64,000 nt of DNA from Tiliqua scincoides (taxonomy: Eukaryota; Chordata; Lepidosauria; Squamata; Scincidae). Below the pieces are notes generated by a model. That model was not told the DNA's origin. It did no database searches and saw nothing but the letters and a program-made list of their open reading frames with translations. Position 1 is the stretch's first letter. Every line of letters starts with the position of its first letter. The translations under genes were made by a program, and so were the position numbers. Below, piece after piece: positions 22,180-33,500 of this stretch. Location: the NCBI RefSeq assembly GCF_035046505.1, contig NC_089824.1, positions 224,396,244 through 224,460,243 on the forward strand, read 5' to 3'.

Positions 22180-24515
22180 TAGCAGTAGCTATGCGACCAA
22201 AACAACTATGCGATCTCTAACAAAAACCCTTGACTTCCGACGGGCGGACTTCCCTCAAATGAGGAGGCTGGTTAGAAGGAGGTTGAAAGGGAGGGTAAAA
22301 AGAGTCCAGTCTCTCCAGAGTGCATGGAGGCTGCTTAAAACAACAGTAATAGAGGCCCAGCAGAGGTGTATACCGCAAAGAAAGAAGGGTTCCACTAAAT
22401 CCAGGAGGGTGCCCGCATGGCTAACCAGCCAAGTTAGAGAGGCTGTGAAGGGCAAGGAAGCTTCCTTCCATAAATGGAAGTCTTGCCCTAATGAGGAGAA
22501 TAAAAAGGAACATAAACTGTGGCAAAAGAAATGTAAGAAGGTGATATGGGAGGCCAAGAGAGACTATGAGGAACGCATGGCCAGCAACATTAAGGGAATA
22601 ATAAAAGCTTCTTCAAGTATGTTAGAAGCAGGAAACCCGCCAGAGAAGCGGTTGGCCCTCTGGATGGTGAGGAAGGGAGATAAAAGGAGACTTAGAGATG
22701 GCAGAGAAATTAAATGAGTTCTTTGCATCTGTCTTCACGGCAGAAGACCTCGGGCAGATACCGCTGCCCGAACGGCCCCTCCTAACCGAGGAGTTAAGTC
22801 AGATAGAGGTTAAAAGAGAAGATGTTTCAGACCTCATTGATAAATTAAAGATCAATAAGTTACCGGGCCCTGATGGCATACACCCAAGGGTTATTAAGGA
22901 ATTGAAGAATGAAGTTGCAGATCTCTTGACTAAGATATGCAATTTGTCCCTCAAAATGGCCACAGTGCCAGAAGATTGGAGGATAGCAAATGTCACGCCT
23001 ATTTTTAAAAAGGGAAAGGGGGGACCTGGGAAACTATAGGCCGGTCAGCCTAACATCCATACCGGGTAAGATGGTGGAATGCCTCATCAAAGATAGGATC
23101 TCAAAACACATAGACGAACAGGCCTTGCTGAGGGAGAGTCAGCATGGCTTCTGTAAGGGTAAGTCTTGCCTCACGAACCTAATAGAATTCTTTGAAAAGG
23201 TCAACAGGCATGTGGATGCGGGAGAACCCGTGGACATTATATATCTGGACTTTCAGAAGGCGTTTGACATGGTCCCTCACCAAAGGCTACTGAAAAAACT
23301 TCACAATCAGGGAATTAGAGGACAGGTCCTCTCATGGATTGGGAAATGGTTGGAGGCCAGGAAGCAGAGAGTGGGTGTCAATGGGCAATTTTCACAATGG
23401 AGAGAGGTGAAAAGCGGTGTGCCCCAAGGATCTGTCCTGGGACCGGTGCTTTTCAACCTCTTCATAAATGACCTGGAGACAGGGTTGAGCAGTGAAGTGG
23501 CTAAGTTTGCAGATGACACCAAACTTTTCCAAGTGGTAAAGACCAGAAGTGATTGTGAGGAGCTCCAGAAGGATCTCTCCAGACTGGCAGAATGGGCAGC
23601 AAAATGGCAGATGCGCTTCAATGTCAGTAAGTGTAAAGTCATGCACATTGGGGCAAAAAATCAAAACTTCACATATAGGCTGATGGGTTCTGAGCTGTCT
23701 GTGACAGATCAGGAGAGAGATCTTGGGGTGGTGGTGGACAGGTCGATGAAAGTGTCGACCCAATGTGCGGCGGCAGTGAAGAAGGCCAATTCTATGCTTG
23801 GGATCATTAGGAAGGGTATTGAGAACAAAACGGCTAGTATTATAATGCCGTTGTACTAATCTATGGTAAGGCCACACCTGGAGTATTGTGTCCAGTTCTG
23901 GTCGCCGCATCTCAAAAAAGACATAGTGAAACTGGAGAAGGTGCAAAAGAGAGTGAGTAAGATGATTACGGGACTGGGGCACCTTCCTTATGAGGAAAGG
24001 CTATGGCGTTTGGGCCTCTTCAGCCTAGAAAAGAGACGCCTGAGGGGGGACATGATTGAGACATACAAAATTATGCAGGGAATGGACAGAGTGGATAGGG
24101 AGATGCTCTTTACACTCTCACATAATACCAGAACCAGGGAACATCCACTAAAATTGAGTGTTGGGCGGGTTAAGACAGACAAAAGAAAATATTTCTTTAC
24201 TCAGCTTGTGGTCGGTCTGTGGAACTCCTTGCCACAGGATGTGGAGTCTAGCCTAGACGCCTTTAAAAGGGGATTGGACGAGTTTCTGGAGGAAAAATCC
24301 ATGACAGGGTACAAGCCATGATGTGTATGCGCAACCTCCTGATTTTAGGAATGGGTTAAGTCAGAATGCCAGATGTAGGGGAGAGCACCAGGATGAGGTC
24401 TCTTGTTATCTGGTGTGCTCCCTGGGGCATTTGGTGGGCCGCTGTGAGATACAGGAAGCTGGACTAGATGGGCCTATGGCCTGATCCAGTGGGGCTGTTC
24501 TTATGTTCTTATGAC
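22180..24515 (+). mobile_element. CR1 LINE, 5'-truncated, 2.3 kb
   Basis: It encodes, in order, the end of the endonuclease linker (SLTKTLDFRRADFPQMRRLV) and the reverse transcriptase with [33 protein letters not shown] and FADDTKL. The carboxy tail is [19 protein letters not shown]. The 3' UTR ends in TTCTTATGTTCTTATGA. At least three frame breaks split the ORF (near 22.7, 23.03 and 23.86 kb), so it is non-functional but fairly young. Confidence 0.92.
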
Positions 24516-24974
24516 CATTGCTGCCTGCTTGGGGTGGCTCTCCTACCCACCAGGGCACTTGAAGTGGAGGAAGGAACGGGGGGGGTGTCATCCATGCACC
24601 TCCCCTCTGGATGGTCCACCTCTGGAAGTGCAAATGTGAAACACCTTTGCCTCGCTGTGTGTCCTCTCTGCCTCCAGGGTGTAATTCTGCACAGAGGCGG
24701 GTGGCAGAACCCATCCATTGCTAAAAAAAAGGTTTACAAAGTGTTTAGAGAGAAAAGCCCATAGCTGGCTCCCTGTCCCACAAGGGCTCATGCTCTAAGA
24801 GATGCAAAAGAACCCCAGCAAACAGCCACTGGCAGAGACACTGTGCTGGGCGGAAGAGGGACAGTTATTCTCCCCCCTGCTAAATCTAAGAGGAGTGCCT
24901 CTTGAAAAAGCACCTCTTTGCCCAGTTAGCAGGGCAATAATAAAAATAAATCACCAAAGGCTCTTGAATAAAAT
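24516..24974. other. Spacer, no gene recognised
   Basis: Sequence following the CR1 3' end. Nothing recognised. Confidence 0.35.
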
Positions 24975-25580
24975 GTGATGGCTGGGAACAGAAGGAAGAA
25001 CGGGGAGGGGCAAGTTTGCATGGGGGTCATAAGGGGGGTTCCCCAAGGACCTGTCTTTGGACTGGTGCTTTTCACCTGGTTCCCAGGTGATCTGGGGTTG
25101 AAGGTGAACAGCGAAGGGGGAGGGTTGCAGAGGGCACCAGATGAGTCAGGGTGGGGTGGCAAAGTCAGAGCTGCTGCTGAATGGGCTGCAGCGTGGGGAT
25201 GGGGTGGGGTGGGGAGTGGGGACCATGTGTCAAGAGCAGCTCAGTGTCAAGCAAGGCCCACTTGGGCCAGTCTCCATTCCCCGTACAGGCTGGTGGCGGT
25301 CTGAGGTGATGAGCCAGCCAAGAGCTCTCCTAGCGATAGTGAAGAGTTTGGCAAAAGCTGCTATAACGAAGGCGAGTCCCGGGCAACGGTCATCAAGGCG
25401 CGGGCTGAGAATGAGGCTGCGACGGTTCTCGTGCACCTGGGCCAAGAGCCAGCCTGGCTCATCCCGTGGAACAGATTGGCAGCAGGCTCAGGATGGACTA
25501 CAGCACATCATTAGTTGTGGTGGGGGGTGCCTTCATCAACGTCCTACAAGAATGATAGAAAGGGACCTTTGGTGTAACTG
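24975..25580 (+). mobile_element. Worn CR1 fragment of a different subfamily
   Basis: GVPQGPVFGLVLFTWFPGDLGL, a decayed [21 protein letters not shown], is encoded near 25030-25100. Further CR1-like sequence follows to about 25.58 kb. It is much more diverged than the neighbouring copies. Confidence 0.5.
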
Positions 25581-25664
25581 AAATGCCCCAATTTGCCAAC
25601 CCGCATTCATGCTGATTTCTAGTAGGGTCTGGTCTTCTTCCAGCCTAGTTACCTCTCCTGGCAT

Positions 25665-25735
25665 CAGGGTACAAAATTATGCAGGGGATGGACAGAGTGG
25701 CAGAGTCCTTGCAATAAGAATCCTGAGAAGAAGAC
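25665..25735 (+). mobile_element. Short CR1 piece
   Basis: The stretch ACAAAATTATGCAGGGGATG followed by GACAGAGTGG is identical to the CR1 'KIMQGMDRV' coding segment. Flanks do not match, so this is a fragment. Confidence 0.55.
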
Positions 25736-25911
25736 CGGAGTTAACACCATCTCTTGCCATATGTGTTGTGCGGGATATGAGGTTGTTTGTGCAAAGTGCT
25801 CCCTTTTTCACCACGTGCCCTCTCACCACCATTCCCCTCACCAAAGAACCCCTTTGGGAGACCAGCGAGACAGAGCTCTGTGCCACACCTCTCCTAATCT
25901 GGGCAGGAGGT

Positions 25912-26270
25912 CTGGTCTAGAGGGTAGAGCCTCCGTCTGCCTGAAGATAACATCCACAAGGTCGCCAGTTCGAGGCCACCGGCACCGTGCGACCTTGAAG
26001 CAGCTGACAAGCTGAGCCGAGTTATTCCATCTGCTCTGAGCGTGGGAGGATGGAGGCCAGAATGTGCGACCAGATCAAGAAAGTAACACCTGAATGTTAT
26101 GGTTTCTTGAAAGATAGAAACCTTCTTTCAAATTGTAAAAATCCCTATTTAATAAGGGATTTAGATAAAGCCTGCCTATGTAAACCGCCTTGAATAAAGT
26201 CTTGAATAAAGACCAAGAAAGGCGGTATATAAATACCTGTTGTTGTTGTTGTTATTATTATTAATCTGTA
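25912..26270 (+). mobile_element. tRNA-derived SINE with L2-like tail
   Basis: The A box TGGTCTAGAGG (25913-25923) fits the polymerase III consensus exactly, and a B-box-like AGTTCGAGGCC lies at 25967-25977. The body ends with AAACCGCCTTGAATAAAGTC, GGCGGTATATAAATACC and a TTG/TTA microsatellite tail. The tail implies mobilisation by an L2-type LINE (inference). Confidence 0.75.
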
Positions 26271-26697
26271 CTGCAGCCTCCTTGGCAGGGGCGTCTCTCC
26301 TGGAACGCGTGTGCTGCACTGGCTGCCACCTGTAGTCCGTATCCTATACTCTGTCATAGGGAGGAAGGTCGGATGGGGGGAGCAACTCTGCTGTCTTCCC
26401 CTCCCTTGGGGTTCCTCCTTCCTACACCAGCTCCTCATTAGCACAGCATTCTCCCAGTGTTGGGGTATGTCCTTTGTCTACAGAGGGATGTGCAGGATAT
26501 GGTGTACATTGTTTCCCCCACACTTCTCCGCCATCATGACTCCATCGCTCATCATGCCCCAATCTTCTCCCTGCTTGGCATCTCTCTCCATTGGCAGAGT
26601 TGTGCCGGCGTACAAGCTACATTGCTGCAGGCCTGAGGAACGGGGTGCAGGGAGCAAAATCTTCCAGGGCACCTGGAAGCACTACACAGACTCAGTT

Positions 26698-27380
26698 GTT
26701 GGCAACCTTCAGTCTCGAAAGACTCTGGTATCGCGCTCTGAAAGGTGGTTCTGGCACAGCGTCTAGTGTGGCTGAAAAGGCCGATTCGGGAGTGACAATC
26801 CCTTCCACACCGGGAGCAAGTGCAGTCTGTCCCTGGCCTGTCTCCCTGGCTATGGGCCTTCCTTCTTTGCCTCTTTGCCTCAGACTGTTGGCCAAGTGTC
26901 TCTTCAAACTGGGAAAGGCCATGCTGCACAGCCTGCCTCCAAGCGGGCCGCTCAGAGGCCAGGGTTTCCCACTTGTTGAGGTCCACTCCTAAGGCCTTCA
27001 GATCCCTCTTGCAGATGTCCTTGTATCGCAGCTGTGGTCTACCTGTAGGGCGCTTTCCTTGCACGAGTTCTCCATAGAGGAGATCCTTTGGGATCCGGCC
27101 ATCATCCATTCTCACGACATGACCGAGCCAACGCAGGCGTCTCTGTTTCAGTAGTGCATACATGCTAGGGATTCCAGCACGTTCCAGGACTGTGTTGTTT
27201 GGAACTTTGTCCTGCCAGGTGATGCCGAGAATACGTCGGAGGCAGTGCATGTGGAAAGCATTCAGTTTCCTCTCCTGTTGTGAGTGAAGAGTCCATGACT
27301 CGCTGCAGTACAGAAGTGTACTCAGGATGCAAGCTCTGTAGACCTGGATCTTGGTATGTTCCGTCAGCTTCTTGTTGGAC
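26698..27380 (-). mobile_element. RTE-like LINE, 3' 0.68 kb, minus copy
   Basis: The minus strand encodes the last ~230 residues of the element (MRCLRRILGITWQDKVPNN-like through CSRCGRDCHSRIGLFSHTRRC). It ends in the TTCGAGACTGAAGGTTGCCAA tail. It lies head-to-head with the longer plus copy at 27432-29079, forming a large inverted repeat. Confidence 0.85.
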
Positions 27381-27431
27381 TATACACTTCTTGTTTTGTG
27401 TTGGACAAAACACATTTATTACAAAATAAAT

Positions 27432-29079
27432 GTAATTTATTACATGTCTGGAGTACCTCAAGACATGAGGGATGCAAACATCATCACGCTGTACAAGAAC
27501 AAAGGCGACAGGGGTGACTGCAACAACTACCGCGGCATCTCTCTCCTTAGCGTTGTAGGAAAGTTGTTTGCCCGAGTTGCACTAAAGAGGCTCCAGGTAC
27601 TTGCAGAGAGCATCTATCCAGAATCACAGTGCGGATTCCGAGCCAGCAGGTCCACCACTGATATGGTATTCTCCCTTAGACAACTGCAGGAGAAATGCAG
27701 GGAACAACGACAGCCACTCTTTATAGCCTTCATAGATCTCACGAAGGCTTTCGACCTGGTCAGCAGGGATGGCCTCTTCAAGATTCTCCCCAAGATTGGA
27801 TGTCCACCCAGGCTCCTCAGCATCATCAGATCCTTCCACAAGGACATGAAGGGCACTGTTGTTTTTGATGGCTCCACATCAGACCCCTTTGATATCCGAA
27901 GCGGCGTGAAGCAGGGCTGTGTTCTTGCACCAACCTTGTTTGGGATCTTCTTCGCTGTCCTGCTGAAGCATGCCTTTGGAACTACAACAGAAGGCATCTA
28001 TCTCCGGACCAGATCAGATGGAAAGCTCTTCAACCTCTCCAGACTGAGAGCAAAGTCCAAAGTCCAGCTGAAATGTCTGCGTGACTTCCTCTTTGCTGAC
28101 GATGCAGCTATCACTACCCACTCTGCCAAAGATCTCCAGCAGCTCATGGATCGTTTTAGCAAGGCCTGCCAAGATTTTGGACTGACAATCAGCCTGAAGA
28201 AAACACAGGTCATGGTTCAGGATGTGGACTCACCTCCCTGCATTACAATCTCTGCACATGAACTGGAGGTTGTCCATGACTTTGTGTACCTTGGCTCAAC
28301 GATCTCCGACACTCTTTCTCTCGATACCGAGCTAAACAAACGCATCGGTAAAGCAGCTACCACGTTTTCCAGACTCACGAAGAGAGTCTGGTCCAACAAG
28401 AAGCTGACGGAACATACCAAGATCCAGGTCTACAGAGCTTTCGTCCTGAGTACACTTCTGTACTGCAGCGAGTCATGGACTCTTCACTCACAACAGGTGA
28501 GGAAACTGAATGCTTTCCACATGCGCTGCCTCCTACGTATTCTCGGCATCACCTGGCAGGACAAAGTTCCAAACAACACAGTCCTGGAACGTGCTGGAAT
28601 CCCTAGCATGTATGCACTACTGAAACAGAGACGCCTGCGTTGGCTCGGTCATGTCGTGAGAATGGATGATGGCCGGATCCCAAAGGATCTCCTCTATGGA
28701 GAACTTGTGCAAGGAAAGCGCCCTACAGGTAGACCACAGCTGCGATACAAGGACATCTGCAAGAGGGATCTGAAGGCCTTAGGAGTGGACCTCAACAAGT
28801 GGGAAACCCTGGCCTCTGAGCGGCCCGCTTGGAGGCAGGCTGTGCAACATGGCCTTTCCCAATTTGAAGAGACACTTGGCCAACAGTCTGAGGCAAAGAG
28901 GCAAAGAAGGAAGGCCCATAGCCAGGGAGACAGACCAGGGACAGACTGCACTTGCTCCCAGTGTGGAAGGGATTGTCACTCCCGAATCGGCCTTTTCAGC
29001 CACACTAGACGCTGTTCCAGAACCACCTTTCAGAGCGCGATACCATAGTCTTTCGAGACTGAAGGTTGCCAACTACTAC
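27432..29079 (+). mobile_element. RTE-like LINE, 5'-truncated with open RT frame
   Basis: An uninterrupted frame to 29048 encodes most of a reverse transcriptase: NNYRGISLLSVVGK, FIAFIDLTKAFDLV, GVKQGCVLAPTLFGIFF and FLFADDA. A carboxy-terminal zinc-knuckle-like CSQCGRDCHSRIGLFSHTRRC follows. Flanks carry a 12-base target duplication TACAAAATAAAT (27420-27431 and 29080-29091). The 3' end is a TAC microsatellite, not poly(A), as in RTE-type LINEs. The endonuclease is missing, so it cannot be autonomous, but the open frame and clean duplication point to a young insertion. Exact clade uncertain (RTE-like; not CR1 or L2). Confidence 0.88.
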
Positions 29080-29091
29080 TACAAAATAAAT

Positions 29092-29626
29092 TGGGGGGCT
29101 CCTTAATCTCAGCCTTTCCAAGGCTGCATTTCCACTACACCTTTAATCCTTTTGCAATGCACTTCTATCACCCCAATGCATCAAGGTGGGGGGGCAATCT
29201 GGCATCTTGCCCCAGGCTCATTGCCGGCTCTCAGTTTACCTGCACTACATGGCATTTTTACATTGTTGCACCTGTTTTCCATGGTGTGCCTGTTGGTGGG
29301 CAGGCTTCTTCAGTGGCTGTGCAGGTGTATCTAAAGGACAGGTTTGGGCCATCCTTGAATGAGTCAAAGGGGCAGAGCAAGCTGCAGGTGCTGGTGAAGA
29401 TGGAGGAAGCCAGGACTTCATCAGGGAAATTCTGCAGTCAGAGGCACATCTAGCGAAAATGGCTCCCATGGCAAGCACTGAAGGTGCACCCCTGCCCAAA
29501 CAGAGGAGGGAAGATCATGGGGTGTGAAGTCAGCCCTGCCCATCCCACCAAGTGAATTTATTCAGCAGGTTACATAGAGAAGGGAGGATCATGGGGTGAG
29601 TGAATTTGTTTGCTCAGTAAAACCAT

Positions 29627-29628
<2 letters not shown>
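29092..29628. other. Spacer, no gene recognised
   Basis: A duplicated short motif (AGGATCATGGGGTG at about 29508 and 29585) is the only structure noticed. Confidence 0.35.

Positions 29629-29680
<52 letters not shown>
29629..29680. repeat. (GT)26 microsatellite
   Basis: An uninterrupted dinucleotide run of 52 bases, likely polymorphic. Confidence 0.98.
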
Positions 29681-29682
<2 letters not shown>

Positions 29683-29811
29683 AATTTTCTTGGGTGAGGT
29701 TAGCTTGACTATGATTTAGATAAAGATCAGCACCCTGGACAGTACTACAAAAAAATGATTCCCTTTCCTACTAGTGTTCTGCATTTGCAATGCCTGTTTC
29801 AGGTTTATGGG

Positions 29812-29970
29812 AAGATAAGAAGAGCCCCACTGGGTCAGGCCAAAGGCCCATCTGGACTAGATGGTTTCCTGTACCTCACAGTGGCCCGCCAGATGCTTCA
29901 AGGAGCACACAAGACAACAAGAAAGCTGCATCCTGGTACCCACCCTTGCGCCTGGCATTCTGAGTTCGAA
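29812..29970 (-). mobile_element. CR1 3'-end fragment
   Basis: AAGAGCCCCACTGGGTCAGG, then CCTGTACCTCACAGTGGCCC, then CATCCTGGTACCC. A diverged minus-strand CR1 tail. Confidence 0.7.
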
Positions 29971-30203
29971 TCAAATTATCCATTTGTTCATTTCCGACCC
30001 TTGGCAATTCTGTGAGCCAGTTCTCTCCATGATTTCCAATCTTGTACAGTTTCTTTCAATTGCTTTATATTTTGACCTGTGTCTACTTTGATTACAGGCA
30101 ACCAGCACGTTCTTTGGCTTCCTTGTCATCTTTTGCCACTGACCATTCCAAGCATAACCTCTTTCTCCAATGATGTTGACCACATGACATGGTTGAACTA
30201 ACT

Positions 30204-30382
30204 AAGGGTCCAATCCTATCCACCTTTCCAGCACCAGTGCAGCCACAATGTAGCTATAAGGTAAAGGAACAACATTCCCTACCTGGACGAGTGCTCCATG
30301 TTTGCCCTTGCACCACAGGATGTAGCACATGCCCCACTGCCATGCTGCATCAGTGCTGGAAAACTGGATAGGATTGGGCCCT
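30204..30382. mobile_element. 179-bp MITE with ~37-bp terminal inverted repeats
   Basis: The left end reads AAGGGTCCAATCCTATCCAC and the right end in reverse complement reads AAGGGCCCAATCCTATCCAG. Similarity continues through CTTTCCAGCACCAGTGCAGC. There is no coding capacity. The target duplication is not clear, so the superfamily is unassigned. Confidence 0.7.
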
Positions 30383-30516
30383 TGGTCTAAGTTTTAATAT
30401 TTTGCCTTCCAGTGACATGTCCGACTTTATATGCTGCAGCACTTTTTTATTTGTTATCTTTGCAGTTCGCGGGATGCACAAGAGCCTCCTTTGTAAGGGT
30501 AAGTCTTGCCTCACAT

Positions 30517-33500
30517 AAGAACATAAGAACAGCCCCACTGGATCAGGCCATAGGCCCATCTAGTCCAGCTTCCTGTATCTCACAGCGGCCCACCAAATGC
30601 CCCAGGGAGCACACCAGATAACAAGAGACCTCATCCTGGTGCCCTCCCTTGCATCTGGCATTCTGACATAACCCATTTCTAAAATCAGGAGGTTGCACAT
30701 ACACATCATGGCTTGTACCCCATAATGGATTTTTCCTCCAGAAACTTGTCCAATCCCCTTTTAAAGGTGTCCAGGCTAGACGCCATCACCACATCCTGTG
30801 GCAAGGAGTTCCACAGACCAACCGTAAAGAAATATTTTCTTTTGTCTGTCCTAACTCTCCCAACACTCAATTTTAGTGGATGTCCCCTGGTTCTGGTGTT
30901 ATGTGAGAGTGTAAAGAGCATCTCCCTATCCACTCTGTCCATCCCCTGCATAATTTTGTATGTCTCAATCATGTCCCCCCTCAGGCGTCTCTTTTCTAGG
31001 CTGAAGAGGCCCAAACGCCGTAGCCTTTCCTCATAAGGAAGGTGCCCCAGCCCCGTAATCATCTTAGTTGCTCTCTTTTGCACCTTTTCCATTTCCACTA
31101 TGTCTTTTTTGAGATGCGGCGACCAGAACTGGACACAATACTCCAGGTGTGGCCTTACCATAGATTTGTACAACGGCATTATAATATTAGCCGTTTTGTT
31201 TTCAATACCCTTCCTAATGATCCCAAGCATAGAATTGGCCTTCTTCACTGCCGCCGCACATTGGGTCGACACTTTCATCGACCTGTCCACCACCACCTCC
31301 AGATCTCTCTCCTGATCTGTCACAGACAGCTCAGAACCCATCAGCCTATATGTGAAGTTTTGATTTTTTGCCCCAATGTGCATGACTTTACACTTACTGA
31401 CATTGAAGCGCATCTGCCATTTTGCTGCCCATTCTGCCAGTCTGGAGAGATCCTTCTGGAGCTCCTCACAATCACTTCTGGTCTTCACCACTTGGAAAAG
31501 TTTGGTGTCGTCTGCAAACTTTGCAACCTCACTGCTCACCCCTGTCTCCAGGTCATTTATGAAGAGGTTGAAAAGCACCGGTCCCAGGACAGATCCTTGG
31601 GGCACACCGCTTTTCACCTCTCTCCATTGTGAAAATTGCCCATTGACACCCACTCTCTGCTTCCTGGCCTCCAACCAGTTCTCAATCCATGAGAGGACCT
31701 GTCCTCTAATTCCCTGACTGTGGAGTTTTTTCAGTAGCCTTTGGTGAGGGACCGTGTCAAATGCCTTCTGAAAGTCCAGATATATAATATCAATAGGTTC
31801 TCCCACATCCACATGCCTGTTGACCTTTTCAAAGAATTCTATTAGGTTCGTGAGGCAAGACTTACCCTTACAGAAGCCATGCTGACTCTCCCTCAGCAAG
31901 GCCTGTTCGTCTATGTGTTTTGAGATCCTATCTTTGATGAGGCATTCCACCATCTTACCCGGTATAGATGTTAGGCTGACCGGCCTATAGTTTCCCGGGT
32001 CCCCCCTCTTTCCCTTTTTAAAAATAGGCGTGACATTTGCTATCCTCCAATCTTCTGGCACCATGGCCGTTTTGAGGGACAAATTGCATATCTTAGTCAA
32101 GAGATCTGCAACTTCATTCTTTAATTCCTTAATAACTCTTGGGTGTATGCCATCAGGGCCCGGTGACTTATTGATCTTTAATTTATCAATGAGGTCTGAA
32201 ACATCTTCTCTTTTAACCTCTATCTGACTTAACTCCTCGGTCAGGAGGGGCCGTTCAGGCAGCGGTATCTGCCCGAGGTCTTCTGCCGTGAAGACAGATG
32301 CAAAGAACTCATTTAATTTCTCTGCCATCTCTAAGTCTCCTTTTATCTCCCCTTTCCCTCACCATCCAGAGGGCCAACCACTTCTCTGGCGGGTTTCCTG
32401 CTTCTAACATATTTGAAGAAGCTTTTATTATTCCCCTTAATGTTGCCGGCCATGCGTTCCTCATAGTCTCGCTTGGCCTCCCATATCACCTTCTTACATT
32501 TCTTTTGCCACAATTTATGTTCCTTTTCATTCTCCTCATTAGGGCAAGACTTCCATTTATGGAAGGAAGCTTCCTTGCCCTTCACAGCCTCTCTAACTTG
32601 GCTCGTTAGCCATGCGGGCACCCTCCTGGACTTAGTGGAACCCTTCTTTCTTTGCGGTATACACCTCTGCTGGGCCTCTTATATATATATTGGCAACCTT
32701 CAGTCTCGAAAGACTATGGTATCGCGCTCTGAAAGGTGGTTCTGGCACAGCGTCTAGTGTGGCTGAAAAGGCCAATCCGGGAGTGACAATCCCTTCCACA
32801 CCGGGAGCAAGTGCAGTCTGTCCCTGGTCTGTCTCCCTGGCTATGGGCCTTCCTTCTTTGCCTCTTAGCCTCAGACTGTTGGCAAAGTGTCTCTTCAAAC
32901 TGGGAAAGGCCATGCTGCACAGCCTGCCTCCAAGCGGGCCGCTCAGAGGCCAGGGTTTCCCACTTGTTGAGGTCCATCCCTAAGGCCTTCAGATCCCTCT
33001 TGCAGATGTCCTTGTATCGCAGCTGTGGTCTACCTGTAGGGCGCTTTCCTTGCACGAGTTCTCCATAGAGGAGATCCTTTGGGATCCGGCCATCATCCAT
33101 TCTCACGACATGACCAAGCCAACGCAGGCGTCTCTGTTTCAGCAGTGAATACATGCTAGGGATTCCAGCACGTTCCAGGACTGTGTTGTTTGGAACTTTG
33201 TCCTGCCAGGTGATGCCGAGGATGCGTCGGAGGCAGCGCATGTGGAAAGCGCTCAGTTTCCTCTCCTGTTGTGAGCGAAGAGTCCATGTCTCGCTGCAGT
33301 ACAGAAGTGTACTCAGGACGCAAGCTCTGTAGACCTGGATCTTGGTATGTTCCGTCAGCTTCTTGTTGGACCAGACTCTCTTTGTGAGTCTGGAAAACGT
33401 GGTAGCTGCTTTACCGATGCGCTTGTTTAGCTCGGTATCGAGAGAATGAGTGTCGGAGATCGTTGAGCCAAGGTACACAAAGTCATGGACAACCTCCAGT

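Noticed and set aside
25912-25980. Possible tRNA gene (A and B boxes present)
   Set aside because: No acceptor-stem pairing or clover-leaf. It continues into a SINE body and tail.
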